Program-made: the position numbers and the translations under genes
Part shown: in pieces, positions 1 to 11,538 of the stretch
Position numbering within the stretch: the first letter of the stretch is position 1
How the letters are laid out: each line of letters opens with the position of its first letter
Notes under the pieces: generated by a model
Told to the model about the DNA's origin: nothing
What the model saw: the letters and a program-made list of their open reading frames with translations, nothing else
Databases searched by the model: none
DNA from: Blumeriella jaapii
Lineage: Eukaryota; Ascomycota; Leotiomycetes; Helotiales; Drepanopezizaceae
Assembly (NCBI GenBank): GCA_009599575.1
Contig: VWND01000004.1
Location: 1,356,001-1,420,000 of the forward strand
Direction: 5' to 3'
DNA length: 64,000 nt

Positions 1-1549
1 AATATTAGCGAATTCGCCGTATTATAAAACTGAAAAGTTTTTTAACTTATATAAAACTCGGTTTAACTGTATTATTATATTTAATTATTTGAATTTATCA
101 AACAGATAGCACGTAACTAGCTTACTTTTGGAATCTCGTTTTGCATTAACGAAAGTATTAATCATATCGAATTGCTTAATTTCCAAATCGAAATAGGCCG
201 CTAGCGTTATAATCGTTCGGAAAAAACAGACTGCGAATATAGCTGCGTATATAAAAAAAATTAAAACTTCGTTTTAAAAGTTTTCTTTTATAATTAATTT
301 CGATTTGCACCGTTGCAACTCGTTTAAACTGTTTGTTTTGTATATAAAAATCCATTTAAATAAAATAAATTTTATGATTTTATTTTTTTTAACAATTCTT
401 TAGCATTTTCTGGTTTTTAAGTTTTTGATCTCGGTTTTTGCTTTTTTTTTAAACTGCTTTTTTATCTAATAATTTTTTAATTCGTTTTAATTTCTTAGAG
501 TTTTCGAGAAATTGTTCCGATATTGTTTTTGGTCGGAAAATTAAATATTTTTTATCGATTTTCTTTTTATCGAAGCCGCTATTATTGCGTAAATAATTTA
601 AAGGTTTTTTTCATTTATTTAAATCGGCTCGTTTATTTAAAACGTATAAACGAATTCGTCGATCTGTTGTTTAATAAATAAAACCATTAATTAAAAAATT
701 TCGCATATCGTAGCGTATATTTTCGGTTTATCCGGCTAATATAAAATAAAATTTGTACGATTTCGTTTAGCAGTTTTTAAAATCAGCTGCTTTTTATCGC
801 TTATCGGAAACTTCGATTTGTTTTTTTTATTTTTTTTAAATAATGCTTTTTTTTTAGTAATTAGCTTTGGAAAAGTTTTCAAAAGCAAGCGTTTAAATAG
901 CTGTTTTATTTTAAATCGATTTGGCGCTTGATTTGCCGGGCGATAGCTTTTAATTATAATTTAAAAAATTAAATTGCGCGCTTTTTGTATAGAACCATTT
1001 TTATATTCGCGCCGAAAAACTTTTTAAAGCTTTATTCCGTTTTATTCTGTTTTGCAATAATAAGCTTTATTAGTTTGTTATTTTTTTTTAAACTTTTATG
1101 ATTTTTTAACGCTTTTATCGCGTCGGTCAAAATGTTTCGAATATGCTTTGTATACTTCCGACTAATAACTAGTTTTAAAAATTGAAATTAATCGGTAATA
1201 GCTTTATCGAGAAAACTTTTATAAAAAACTATTACTTTCGAGTTTTAAACGTTTGAATCGACCGTAAAAAAAGGCTCGATCGCTTCGACTTTTATTAGAT
1301 TTTTTATTTTCGAAGATTTAGCTTTTTTTGAAATATTTAAATTTATTAATATTAAAGTATTTTTCTTTTTTATCGTAAGCTTTAAAAATTTATTAAAAAG
1401 GCTTGAAATAAATTTTAGTTTTAATAGCGGCTCCGGTGAAAAAAGACTTTTATTTTTTCGTATAAAATTTAGAAATTGCTCGTTTTGTAATAATAGCTTT
1501 TTTTTTGTATTACTTTTTTTTTAGCATACCGAATTTTGCTGATCTGCGC
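1..1549. other. RIP-degraded tract, probably integrase-RT linker/RT start of Copia-A
   Basis: Very AT-rich sequence continuous with Copia-A. By element order it should hold the integrase-reverse transcriptase linker and the start of the reverse transcriptase on the minus strand. I found no convincing RT block and no YxDD remnant, and no other gene, RNA or LTR boundary. Confidence 0.4.
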
Positions 1550-3592
1550 CGCTATTAAAACCGTCCGCTAATATCTGATACTCAGCGTTTTAAGCTTTTT
1601 CGTTTTTCGCGTTTTCGATAAACTCTACGGTTTTTTAAAGTTTTAATTTAATTATAAGATTTGGATTTTTACGCTCCGAAAAATAAAATTTGAATTCGTT
1701 AAATACTACGTTTCGGCTCGTAATTACACGCATTAATTAAAGCATTTAGATTTTGTAAATATTAAAAGCGTTATATTTAATTAAATATCCGATGTATTTT
1801 TTCGGAAAAATTTTAAATTCTTTTTTATGTTTTATAACTTTCCGATTTTTTATTATTAAATACGTACGAGCTTCGTACGCATAAACTTTGCTTTAATCTG
1901 ATTTAAAATCGGCCGTACGCGCTTTTATAATAGCAGGGTCGTAGTACCGGAAATATTACTTAAATTAATTATACAAAATTTTATTTAAAAACTTAAATTA
2001 TTTTTTAATAAGCGGCGATATATTATATAAATGCGCTGCTGCTTTTATCGTTTCGAATCAAAAAAAAATTGAAAAGCCCGCTTCGATTTTTATTTTTATC
2101 GAACGCTTAATTATTTTTCTTTTTGCTCGTTCGATCGAGCCGTTTAGCTGGTATACGTAAAGTAAAGTTAATTTTAAATCGATATTTTCGCGCTTCGCTT
2201 ATTTTTGATATTTCGAAATAATGTTTTTTTGCTTTGAAATTACCGACGATTCGTTATTTTATCGAATTTTGCAAATAAAAAAATTGTATTAGCGTTTTAC
2301 TTATGCGTCGAAAATTTAAAAACGGTTTAAAACGACTTTTATACTTTTCGTTTTAATAACGAAGGCTTAAATCTTTTTATTATATTCGTTTTTTATTAGA
2401 AATATTTACGTCGAACCGTTGTAAGCTTTTTTACGATTTTTGGAATAATCGTAAAAGTTTTAGCCGATGCGAAAAAAAAGCTTGAGAAATTTGTTTTTTA
2501 ATATTGCTTTTAAAATTATTTGTTTTAAATATATAATAGTATACTTTTCGCATTTTATTTTAATTAAGCTTTTGATTTTTATTTCACGAATATTTTCGAC
2601 CAGCTTTTCGAACGCGTTTTTATTTAAATAGCCCGAACGAAAATATTATAAGCGCGCATCGTTATTCCGATCGTACGTAAATACGCTGCTTTTTTTAAAC
2701 TTATAACGCGTATAACGTTTCGGAATTATATAAATTATTAGGCCGGGCGAATTACGTTTTAAAAAGTTTAAATTATTACGTAGAAAATGCGAATAAAAAA
2801 AGTAATTGATTTTAATATATTTAAATATACAAAAATCGGCGATCGTTTGATATTAACATTTTAAAATAAAGTTTTCAAAGCTTTTAAAACGAAAAGTATT
2901 ATTCGATTTTTAAAATTAATAACTTTTTTTAGCCAAAAAATTAGCGGAAATAATATTAATAATAAAATCTGAAACGAACGCTACGTTGTTAAAAATTATA
3001 TTTTAAAGCTTTTTATTTTTTTTGCGAAAAGCCTTTTTTATCAAACGACTTTTTTTTTCGACGATTAAAAGACTTTGTATGCTTGTATAAACGTTGTTAA
3101 TAGAATTATTAACTTTTTTATAAAACTTTTCGATAAAAAGATTTTTGTCGTTTATTAAATAAATTCCAAAGTAATTATTAAAAAAAGTATTTTTATTTAA
3201 AAAATAATATTAATTAAGCTTTAAAACTAAAACGTTAATTCCGAAATGCTTTTTAATCGTATTAAAGCAAAAAAAACAGAAAGTTGCGGTAAAAGACTTT
3301 TTCTGGTCGTTTTTAAAAATTAACTTTAGAATCTGTTTTAGCTTAATTATTAGAATTTTAAGGATTTTGTTAATTACGACTATTTAAATACTTTTTTTAT
3401 TCAAAGCTTTTAAAGTTTTTTTATAATTGAAAAACAGCTTTTTTCGTATTTCAGCGATCTTCTGCTTATTTAAAAAATTAAAAAAAGTCTTTTTTTTACA
3501 ACGATTATTTATTGCGTACAAAAACTTTTTACAATCGGTTGAAAAATAAAAATAACGCTTTTTAAAAGTGTCGCATAAGCAGTTATACTTTT
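1550..3592 (-). pseudogene. copia knuckle-protease-preintegrase-integrase relic of Copia-A
   Basis: One minus-strand frame runs from about 3590 to 2600 with very few stops. It starts with a Cys-rich knuckle remnant (CLCDTFKKRYFYF, near 3570). It then has the segment that follows the copia protease active site (NDKNLFIE near 3150; NIISANFLAKKSY near 2940) and the GAG-pre-integrase area. Further down (about 2650-1550) it has an integrase-like part whose C-terminal conserved stretch reads NFSEKIHRIFN near 1800. In a live element this polyprotein cuts itself and integrates the cDNA. The protease catalytic Asp is not clear in what remains. Stops fall mostly at expected Gln/Trp codons. Confidence 0.6.
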
Positions 3593-3599
3593 TTTTCTT

Positions 3600-4860
3600 T
3601 TTTTTTTTTTGCTTTTTTTTTTTTTTTTTTCTACGATTTTTCGAAATATCGTTGTTTTCAGAATCGAAAAGAAAAATGGCGAAAACTCCGACCTTTCGGC
3701 TTAAATTATCGAATCCTCGGTTGTTTTTATAAAATTTAATTCGATTAAAGTTTTTTTTATAAAAAAGCCGGCAAATTCGTTTTTCAAATACTTAGCTTTT
3801 TTGCCGTTCGCTTATTATAAATTAATATATGCGGCGATTGCGTCGAAAAAATCGGTGGCAGCGTAGCGGCTATTTATATTAGAAATCTTATATTCGACAG
3901 CTGTTTTATAAGCGGTTTGCTATTTTTTCATTTATTCGGTAATATTTATTTTTCCGTTATACGTTTTGCGAAAAGTGTTTTTGTAATTAAATCTGACGAA
4001 GCTAATTACGGAAAAATATGCAGAAATAATATTCTTTTTTAAAATACGAACGAAGGCTTGAAATAACTTTTGCTTTTTTTTATAATATAAATCTTTAACT
4101 TTACGCATACTTTTATTTATTAAAGAATTTTTTTGCAAATCAGTATGGAAAATGGCGTACGCTTTTTTATTATTAATAGCGTTAATCTTCGATTAAGCAA
4201 TTGCAAAATTTATTAAATTAGTTTTTATAATTGAAAAAACTTAGTCGAGCAATTTCTGATAGATAATAACGTATTTCTGCCATTTTTTAAGCTTTTATAA
4301 ATGGTTTTTGAAAAAATAATCGATTTTATTTTTTAAATCGTCGAAAATTAAATTGGCTGATCGAGGCTTGTCGGAAAAATTGCTTATCGTAACGGCGGCT
4401 TTTTTTGTTTCGATTATGCTATTGTATTCGGCGCATTTTCGATCGTAGTTTGCTTAGCGCTTTTTGTTTTTTTGATCGATAAATTAATATAGCGATTGTT
4501 TTTATAATCGTTTATTAATTAAAAAGCGAAGTAAAAAGTCAGGATCGGTGTAATCGAAAGAAAAAATTTTTAATCGGTGAAATTTATACGCTTTTAATCA
4601 GAAAATCTACGATTTTAGATCGTGGAGGAAAATCTTTTTTTTCGTAGGAGCCGATATATTATTTTCGTTGTGAAGGGTCGATTAATTTGGTTGAAAAAAG
4701 TAGAAAAATGAAAATAAGATTTGTAAGTTGAAAAGATCGAAAAATTAATGCTTTTCGTATTTTTAATAGCTTTTTATCGATTCGTAGCCTTTTGCCAAAT
4801 AAAGAAAACTTTGCAAAATATAACTTTTTACGAATATCTTTTAACAATTCGAATGAATTG
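3600..4860 (-). pseudogene. copia Gag relic of Copia-A
   Basis: Minus-strand frames from about 4860 to 3600 read as a lysine/phenylalanine-rich helical protein with the layout of fungal copia Gag: a central region including 'LINKSMRKVKDLYYKKKQ' (near 4110), then 'RYAATDFFDAIAAYI' (near 3840) ahead of a Cys-rich knuckle region. In a live element Gag forms the particle that packages the RNA. The frame is broken by several RIP-type stops and probably by small shifts, so no start codon can be chosen. The assignment rests on position upstream of protease and integrase and on general resemblance, so it is moderate. Confidence 0.5.
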
Positions 4861-4987
4861 ACCGGTAAAGGCTTCTAACGAGTTTCTTAGCGTATGCATT
4901 GCAAAAAAAAGCTTATTAATTAGCTCCGGAACTTATAACTGTCGTGTATAGCTAAATAATCGGTAGGAATTTTTATCGGAGGCTGGA

Positions 4988-5188
4988 ATGGATAAATTGT
5001 ATGCAATAAAATATTACTTATATTATTTTAAATCTGATTGGCGAGCTTTTCGCAGAAAACGGAAGGTTCGGGCTCGCTTAGTTAGTCGCTCGGAAAAACT
5101 AGTTTTCGAGAAGGCTCGTTATTACGTGACTACGAGCTTTTCCGAGCTTCAGGAACATTTAACTACTGAAAGCGTACAGGAAGAATGA
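4988..5188 (+). CDS. 66-codon frame in a less AT-rich patch, unknown
   Basis: An ATG-to-TGA frame of 66 codons in a patch that keeps CA/TG dinucleotides and is richer in GC than either flank, especially in its second half. The product would be charged (RAFRRKRKVRARLVSRSEK, then an acidic end ELQEHLTTESVQEE), with no membrane segment, signal peptide or recognised domain. It sits between the 5' end of Copia-A and the truncated edge of Gypsy-1a. It could be a fragment of a host gene, of an element leader or Gag, or a chance frame. No promoter or intron signal decides this. Confidence 0.25.
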   Translation: MDKLYAIKYYLYYFKSDWRAFRRKRKVRARLVSRSEKLVFEKARYYVTTSFSELQEHLTTESVQEE

Positions 5189-5240
5189 ATCTGGAACAAA
5201 AGAAATGAAAAATAATAAAGGAATGTAAATATAGCGCAAC

Positions 5241-5836
5241 AAAATTTAAATAACGGATCCGAATAACGTTAAATTCAGATTTTCGAATATCGGCTTATAA
5301 TTCAGCGTCAGCGAGCTTTTAAAGTATTTTGCGAACGTATATAGCGTGTTTTAAAAAATCGGACGAATAAATAAAAATATTATTTAAATATGCCGTACAA
5401 AAATCGTTTAAATAATCGAAACGTTGTTTATATAGCGTTAATAAATTGCGGATTTATTAATAAAGCCAAAAAATAGCATTTTGCATTTATAAGCGCCGTG
5501 ACGCGTACGAAACGTCGTTAGTTTTTTACTGGCGGGATTTATTCGAATTTTATAAAAAGCTTAACGAATATCGAATTTCGTAAAAATTCGTGTTTTCGAA
5601 AAACGAGCAAAAGTTTTATCGAAAAAAAAAAAAAATAGCGATTTTTACAAATAACGTTATTAAATGTTCGATAATCGATATAAAAACGTAATAAACCGTC
5701 GGGTTTTTTAGCGAAAAATATTAAAACAGCGAAAAAAACGATAAAAAATTCGATAAAACTTTTATTAAAATTATTTTGCAAATAAGTTTTATTAATTTCG
5801 AACTTTAAAATCGATATTTTATATAAAAAAATGTAT
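5241..5836 (-). pseudogene. Gypsy-1 copy a, reverse transcriptase fragment left of the Gypsy-3 insertion
   Basis: Minus-strand relic of a chromovirus-type gypsy reverse transcriptase: KKPDGLLRFYIDYRTFNN near 5660-5720 is the conserved RT block, and 5379-5390 encodes YLNN where YLDD is expected. It aligns base by base with Gypsy-1b around 21620-22215 and Gypsy-1c around 39160-39735. Similarity starts abruptly near 5241, so everything 3' of the RT in this copy is missing on the left. On the right it stops at 5836, where Gypsy-3a begins, and resumes at 17134 after a GTAT target duplication. Confidence 0.9.
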
Positions 5837-6103
5837 TGTAAAAATAGGTAGGAAAACCAGACTGATACGGCCATATGTCGGTGGGTAAGATAGTCTAGGA
5901 AATCCCTAGAAAAAACTGAAAAAAGGAAAAGAAAAATGAGTAAAGGTATGAATTGGATTGCATGCTTATGGTACTATCTAAGGGGATGCTTTGCTTTTAT
6001 ATTTGTTAAAGGTAGTCAGTGGCAGAGGGTCTCGGAGGAGTTTATGCCTCGATTATAGCTAAAACTATTAACTTTTATTAATACAAGATATTACCGTTTT
6101 ACA
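5837..6103 (-). repeat. Gypsy-3a 3' LTR (267 bp)
   Basis: Direct repeat of 16867-17133 and inverted relative to 50344-50608. Termini are TGTAAAA...TTTTACA. It is more RIP-mutated than the partner LTR (for example GAGGAGTTTATGCC here, GAGGGGTCCATGCC there). Both are exactly 267 bp, so differences are substitutions, mostly transitions, without net indels. Confidence 0.92.
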
Positions 6104-6189
6104 TCCTGTTTCAAATAATATACGTAATCGTTTTTAATTACGACCAAAGAAAAACATAACTTTAATAAGTGCAATTTAATTTATTTTAT

Positions 6190-9100
6190 TTGGTTTAAAA
6201 ACCAATTAATCAAAAACCGAACTTCTTAGCCCTATACTTTTTCGTTTTTTAACCCGTTTTTGGCCTTTTTGCTATTGGCTTTTGTAAAGGAGTAGCGTTT
6301 CGCTTGTCGTTTAAATTATTTTATTTATTTTGCTTTTCTGAAAAATGGCTCGATAAAATATCAGTCGAGATATCGTTTAAACCTACGAACGTTTTAATAA
6401 TCTTTTTGTCGATAATATTATCAGATATCGCCGCGACGGGTGCTTTCTACGACTTTTCTCCGTAAATAATAAATTTCAGCTTTTAAACGTGGTTTTACGT
6501 TTTGCAAAAAGCGCTAAAAAGTTTTGTATTAAAATCGTAAAAGTAATCGATTAATTCGTCGTAATTAAAACCGATTAACGCTTTTGCTTCGCGTAAAACT
6601 GATAGGTCGGACTACGGTTGTCTGCCGACGAATGCTTTTGAAAAGGCTCCGAAGCCTGTAAAAAAAACTACTTTACGAAATGGTTCGGAAATAGTCGTTT
6701 GCAATCGAAACTACCGAAAATGCTATAATTGCTTTCGCCGTAATACAAATAATATTAAATTGCTTATCGGATTATCGTTTTCGAAATAGTTTTTGTATTT
6801 CTGCGCCGTATAATTGTTCGAATAAACTAATATTACGCCGTCGGTTTTTTAAATCCTGAATCTGACGAAAACCTTTTGTTTAATCGAAAAGCTGACAGAA
6901 ATTATTTTATTTTTTATTTCGTAGTTTTCGGTTTTTCAATCCGATAAAATAGCCGAGGCCATTATTTTAAACGCGCTAAAATACGAGAAAGCTGGGCTTT
7001 TCTAAATAGTTTTAATCAGCTTGGCGTCGTAGTGTAATTACAAATAAGCTTCGATTATTTTCGAATTGTATGCGAATATAAGCAGAACGTAATAATCGAA
7101 AATGGCGTCGGTAAAATCTTCGATTTTTTTCTTTTTCTAAAAGTCGGCGATATCGAACTTCGTAATTATAATACGGTCGGAGCCAGCGAAATTTAAAACG
7201 ATCGGAACGTTAAAATATGTTACGAAACGGCAATTTCCAGGATTTCGAATAATTAAAATAGCGAAATAAAAGCCGGAATGCATTCTGAAAGCTTATTAAA
7301 TAAAACTGTAAAGCATATTAGCAAAAAAAATTATAAGCGCTTCTTGGGTTTTAACCAGTCGAAAATAATATTTATATATAATTATCTTTTCTTTTATAAA
7401 ATACAGCAGTGGCTTGTTTTTTCCGTTGTAAAACCTTACGTAATTAACGAATTCGCAGCTTAATTCAGACAGATTTTGAAATATATTTTCGGTCGAAAAG
7501 CTAAAAAAATCGGCTTTTAAAAATATTCGTTGTTTTCATTTTTCCACGTTTCAATCGAGCTTTATAATCGCGCTAAAAGCCTTAAGATCTGTTTTAAAAT
7601 TTGCGTAGCTCAGATAAACTTTAGCACGCGCTTAAGTAATTCTCGCAATTTTTCGTCGAAATATAAACTAATTATTAAAATCAATTTCGAACACGTCGTA
7701 ATCCGAATTTTTAATAACAGCGAATCGATTAGCGAAGCCGACAACGTTAATTTTTTTTATAATTAAATCGCAATACGCCGCGTAATAGCGTATGTAAAAA
7801 TGGCAGAATTTACCGTTTTTTTTAGCGTTAACGTTATTTGTAAAAACGAAATTAAAAAATCGGAGTTTCTCAGCGAAAAAAAGCTCGAGTAAAAACGGGT
7901 CACCGTTTTCAAAAGTCTTTTTTATTTGCTTTAGCGTATCATATTTGCAATCTTTCGAAAAAAACTTAATTCAGTTTTCGTTCGAAGCAAAAGAAAAAAA
8001 GCTGACGGATTTATTTGGCTTTTATATAAAAATATCGAAGTAAAACTTCTGGATTGTTTTATCGTCGAAAGCGAAAGTTTTAAACAAAGCAATTTAATTT
8101 TATACTTTTTATATAATTTTTTTCGCGATAATTTCGATATCTTTTTCCAAGCTTTTTCGATCGAATCGCGCAATAGTCGAAATTTTAAATACTTTTATCA
8201 AAATCTGAAATATTAACGGTTCGACGTTTTTAAACGCAACAAACGTTTTTAATATTTGCGTATTCAATTTCGAAAAGTCAGATTCAAAATCGTTTAAATT
8301 TTTTCTTTTCGAAATACTAAAATATTTTAAGTTTGATTTTGTAAAATCGTCGCGTTTTTTATTAATTAGCTTAAAACTTATAATTCGGCGTTGATTTCCG
8401 ATTGTTTTTATTCGCGGTGCTTTTTTTGCTAGCGACGCGAATAATTTTCTTTTCCGAACAAAAAAAGTTTCGAAAATATCGGCGCGCTTTTCCACGTTTT
8501 CTGTTTTTATTTTTTTCGAAATCGTTTCTATAAATACAATAGGCTTTTTGTATTCGAATAAGCGATTGTTTGCTATCACGCTTTTAATTTCGTCTTTTGA
8601 TTCGTTTTCGATAATTAAAAATAAAAATCGCTAAATTGTTTTAATTGCTTTAAAAGTATTAATTGCCACCGCGTATATTTTTTCGAATTAAACGAAAATA
8701 ATATTAGCTTTTTCGTTTTCTTCGTCGTCGTAAGCTTAAAATATCGGAATAGCGTCGTTTTTTTTTTTCGATATAAAAATGCCGCATTTGGCGACGCTTA
8801 ATTTTTTATTTTAAAAAAAGGTCAGATTTAAAGTTTCGCAGCCGACTAAAACTTTTTTTAGCGATTATATAACGTCGTCGATCAGTTTGCAAACAGCTGT
8901 AAAAAAGCTTATAAATTTGCGGACTTTTGGATTATTAGCTTTTAAAGCTTACGCTTTGAAAATGTAAGCGTTTAATACTCAGATTCTTTTTTTCGTAAAA
9001 GTAATAGTTTCGAAAAAGCGAGCGAAATGCCGAAATAAAATAATACCGATAATTTTACTAAAAACGTATTTTTAAATATATTTTTCTCGTTGATTTAACA

Positions 9101-9480
9101 AAAAGCGTAATATTCGGTCGGTCATCTCTTTTTTATTATCCCGAGCTTTTCTTGCTCCGGCGAAAGCTTTTAAAGCGTTGTCGTAATTTAGCAGAAACTT
9201 ATCGTAATCAAAGCTTTTACAAACGAATTTAACTTTAACGAAGCTTTCGTAATCGAATAGAAATTCGTTAACGTTTTTAATTATTATATCGAATTGCTTT
9301 ATAAACGTTTTTACGAAAGCTGCTTATTAATTTAAAATAGCGGTATTATATATTTGTTTAAATTCGGAAAAATTACGTATAATAATTTCGTTTTAAAATA
9401 AATTAAAAATAAATTTGCTAAGTTTAGCAACGCTTTGCTTAGGAAACGATATAATATCGATAAGTTTGTTAATTAAAAAA
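6190..9480 (-). pseudogene. additional ORF (ORF3) of Gypsy-3, unknown protein of about 1,090 residues
   Basis: A single minus-strand phase can be followed from about 9480 to 6190 without an evident frameshift. It is broken only by stops that are consistent with former CAA, CAG or TGG. That continuity over 3.3 kb is strong evidence of a real former gene. I do not recognise the product. Visible features are a charged helical stretch near the N-terminus (KAFAGARKARDNKKEMTDR, about 9115-9170), one PAL33-encoded peptide (FASLAKKAPRI, 8410-8442), a longest uninterrupted block at 8579-8109, and a basic C-terminus (KRPKTG, near 6250). No signal peptide, membrane anchor, zinc finger or nuclease motif is evident. 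It lies where env-like genes sit in retrovirus-like elements. The start codon cannot be fixed. Copy b keeps only about its first 75 codons. Confidence 0.75.
8410..8442. repeat. PAL33 copy 1 (in ORF3 of Gypsy-3a)
   Basis: 33-bp imperfect palindrome: left arm ATTCGCGGTGCT, right arm AGCGACGCGAAT, 9-bp centre. It is in frame in ORF3 (minus), encoding FASLAKKAPRI. Confidence 0.75.
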
Positions 9481-9969
9481 GTGTATTATATTTATTAAAA
9501 AGTAAATAGGAAAAAGTACGAAAATTATAGAATATTTATATTTAAAAGCCACGGGAATCCGCATGCTGTTTTTCCAATAAATTATAATTGTTTAGGTAAA
9601 TACTCGTTCAAAATAACGAAAAAAGTAAACAATGCAAAAAGTAATAAATAATAAAATGCATAAAAAATAGTTTTCGTAAAATATACGAATAATATAAATA
9701 TATCAAATATGCGGCTCAAACATATACAAAGCTTTTGTTTTAATAAACAAAAATACAATTAAACAAAAAAAAGTATAGTAAATGTTTTAAATAATATAAA
9801 AAAAAGTTTTAAAAATAAATAATATATATAAAACAAAATAATTAAATTGTATATAAGCAAAGCAAAACAAAAATAATAAAATAATATATAATAAAAAAAA
9901 AACATAAACAAACAAAAACAATAAAATAGTTAGTAAACAATTTTATAAGCATTTTTTTTCTTTTCGGTT
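9481..9969. other. extremely AT-rich spacer between pol and the additional ORF of Gypsy-3a
   Basis: About 490 bp made almost entirely of A and T with very few G or C, clearly more extreme than the coding parts on either side. No frame shows conserved coding character. The same spacer exists in copy b (about 57230-57715). It separates the integrase tail from the additional frame, so it could have been an intergenic region, promoter or intron before RIP. Confidence 0.6.
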
Positions 9970-11475
9970 ATAGGTGAAATTACGATTTAAATTGTGTTTT
10001 CAGCGGAATTATCGTTCGGTTGCTTTTAAACCTTTTTAAAGGATTTTTTTTTTTCAAAAGTATAATCGCTTTGGTCGGAATCGTCGTCGAAATCGTTGGA
10101 ATCGGAATCGCTGTCTAAATTAAAATCCAAAAAATAAATTTGCTGGTTTTTTTTATAAAATCGCTTTAACCGGTTAGCGGCGAACGTTTTTTTCAGTTTT
10201 GTTCCATCGAGTTTCGTAAGCTTATAATAGCTTTTATTTAACTCGGCTTCGCATACTTCGTAGAATCCGAGCTATTTATAATTAAATTTAATATCGGCCG
10301 ATTTGTCGATAGCGCGTTAAACGTCGTAAATTAAAACCAAATTTTTTTTTTTGATTAGCGTTTTTTTTAAAACCTTGGTTTTATCTCAAACTTTTTTAGC
10401 TGCTTTTTTATACTTTTTTTTTTTTAAAATTATTTTTTTTATATTTATATCGCGGTAATTTAATTGTTTAAATTTTATTATTAATAAATTTGCTTTCGTT
10501 TTTATTTTAACCACGTTATAAAGCTTTTATACAAGCTATTTTGTTTCCAAAAGCAGTCGAGCGTTTCTGCCGTATTAAATAAAAAATAAAATTATTTTAA
10601 TAAAAGCGTATATATATATACGCATAGTAAAAAGCATTTCCGAGAATTTCCGCGATCAACTTTTATAACCCTTTCGAATAGCTTTTGAAAAGCCGTTAAA
10701 AATATTTTTATAGCTTCGTTCTACGAATCTGTTATTTTTCGAATTGTAAATTAAAATTTAAATGCGTTAAATACTATATTTTTTTGTAAAAGTCTCGATA
10801 ACGCTTTTGTTTTTAAATTTATTATCGACGTTTAATTTACTAAACAAATCGTATCGATATACAACGTTTTCTCAAAAAAAAGTCGTTATAACTTCGGAAA
10901 TAGCGTTTCGAAAAAGTCGCTTTTCAGACTATTCAGAAAAATCGTCGATAGCGAATACGAAACATATATACCCGCGGTCGGTAATCGATACGCGTATAAC
11001 GTCGAAATTAACTTTTTCTTAAATTCTAAAAAATTACGTCGGATATAATAAGTTTTCTTTTCGGCCAAGCTTTCGTTTTTAGCAAAAAATGCAGCTTTTA
11101 ACGAAAGCTTTGCAGTTTTCGAAGCATTTTTTTTATTAAAAGTCGTTTTTGGTTCGGTAATAAATAGCTTTTGCTTTTTTATAAAACACTTTTTCGTAGA
11201 TTTTTTTTATAATTTAAAACTTATCAATTTTGTTATTTATTACTAAGCGTTTTTAATATATATTGTTTTTTATTTTGTACAGCTTTTTGTCGGCTAAAAT
11301 ATAATCGAAAGCTTGATTTTTAAATAATTTAAACTAATAATTTAACACGCTAAATAATTTAAATAAAATAATTAAATAATATACGATTAAATAAAAGTCG
11401 TCGGTTTTGTAATTATCGATCAAAAGTTTATTTTCGTCGTTAATCGGTTTATTCCGATCGTTTTCGGTTAAATTC
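9970..11475 (-). pseudogene. integrase relic with acidic C-terminal tail, Gypsy-3a
   Basis: Below RNase H the minus strand encodes an integrase: a zinc-binding/catalytic region around 11300-10600 whose degenerate blocks resemble the 'NGxxERxH...' part of gypsy integrases, a linker, and a C-terminal stretch ending KKTFAANRLKRFYKK (near 10180) then an Asp/Ser-rich tail (LDSDSDSNDFDDDSD, near 10100). It would have inserted the cDNA. Catalytic D,D,E residues cannot be confirmed individually because of RIP. Copy b equivalents are 55865-57200. Confidence 0.7.
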
Positions 11476-11508
11476 ATTCGCGGTACTAGCCGAAATAATA
11501 ACGCGAAT
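11476..11508. repeat. PAL33 copy 2 (Gypsy-3a, RNase H-integrase region)
   Basis: 33 bp, ends ATTCGCG and CGCGAAT. Minus-strand reading FALLFRLVPRM. It pairs with the next copy 30 bp away and is orthologous to 55690-55722 in copy b. Confidence 0.8.
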
Positions 11509-11538
11509 GCTTTTTCGGCCCGAAAATCGGTGTTTTTC

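Larger units (their letters stand above)
1..4930 (-). mobile_element. Copia-A: RIP-degraded Ty1/copia retrotransposon, 3' part outside window
   Basis: Reading the minus strand from about 4860 downward gives, in order, a copia-type Gag, a Cys-rich knuckle remnant, a protease/pre-integrase region and an integrase. This is the Ty1/copia order (integrase before reverse transcriptase). Frames stay open for long stretches, broken by TAA/TAG/TGA where Gln or Trp codons would be expected, which is the RIP pattern. No LTR could be recognised; the 5' boundary lies where composition changes near 4900-4980. The reverse transcriptase should lie below about 1500 or outside the window, and I could not align it convincingly. 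It is not obviously the same lineage as Copia-B. Confidence 0.75.

Noticed and set aside
6190..9480. calling ORF3 an envelope gene
   Set aside because: Position fits, but no signal peptide, cleavage site or membrane anchor is visible, so only 'additional ORF' is justified.
9481..9969. very hydrophobic minus-strand translation suggestive of transmembrane segments before ORF3
   Set aside because: The stretch is almost only A and T, so any translation is Phe/Leu/Ile/Tyr-rich; no evidence that it was coding.
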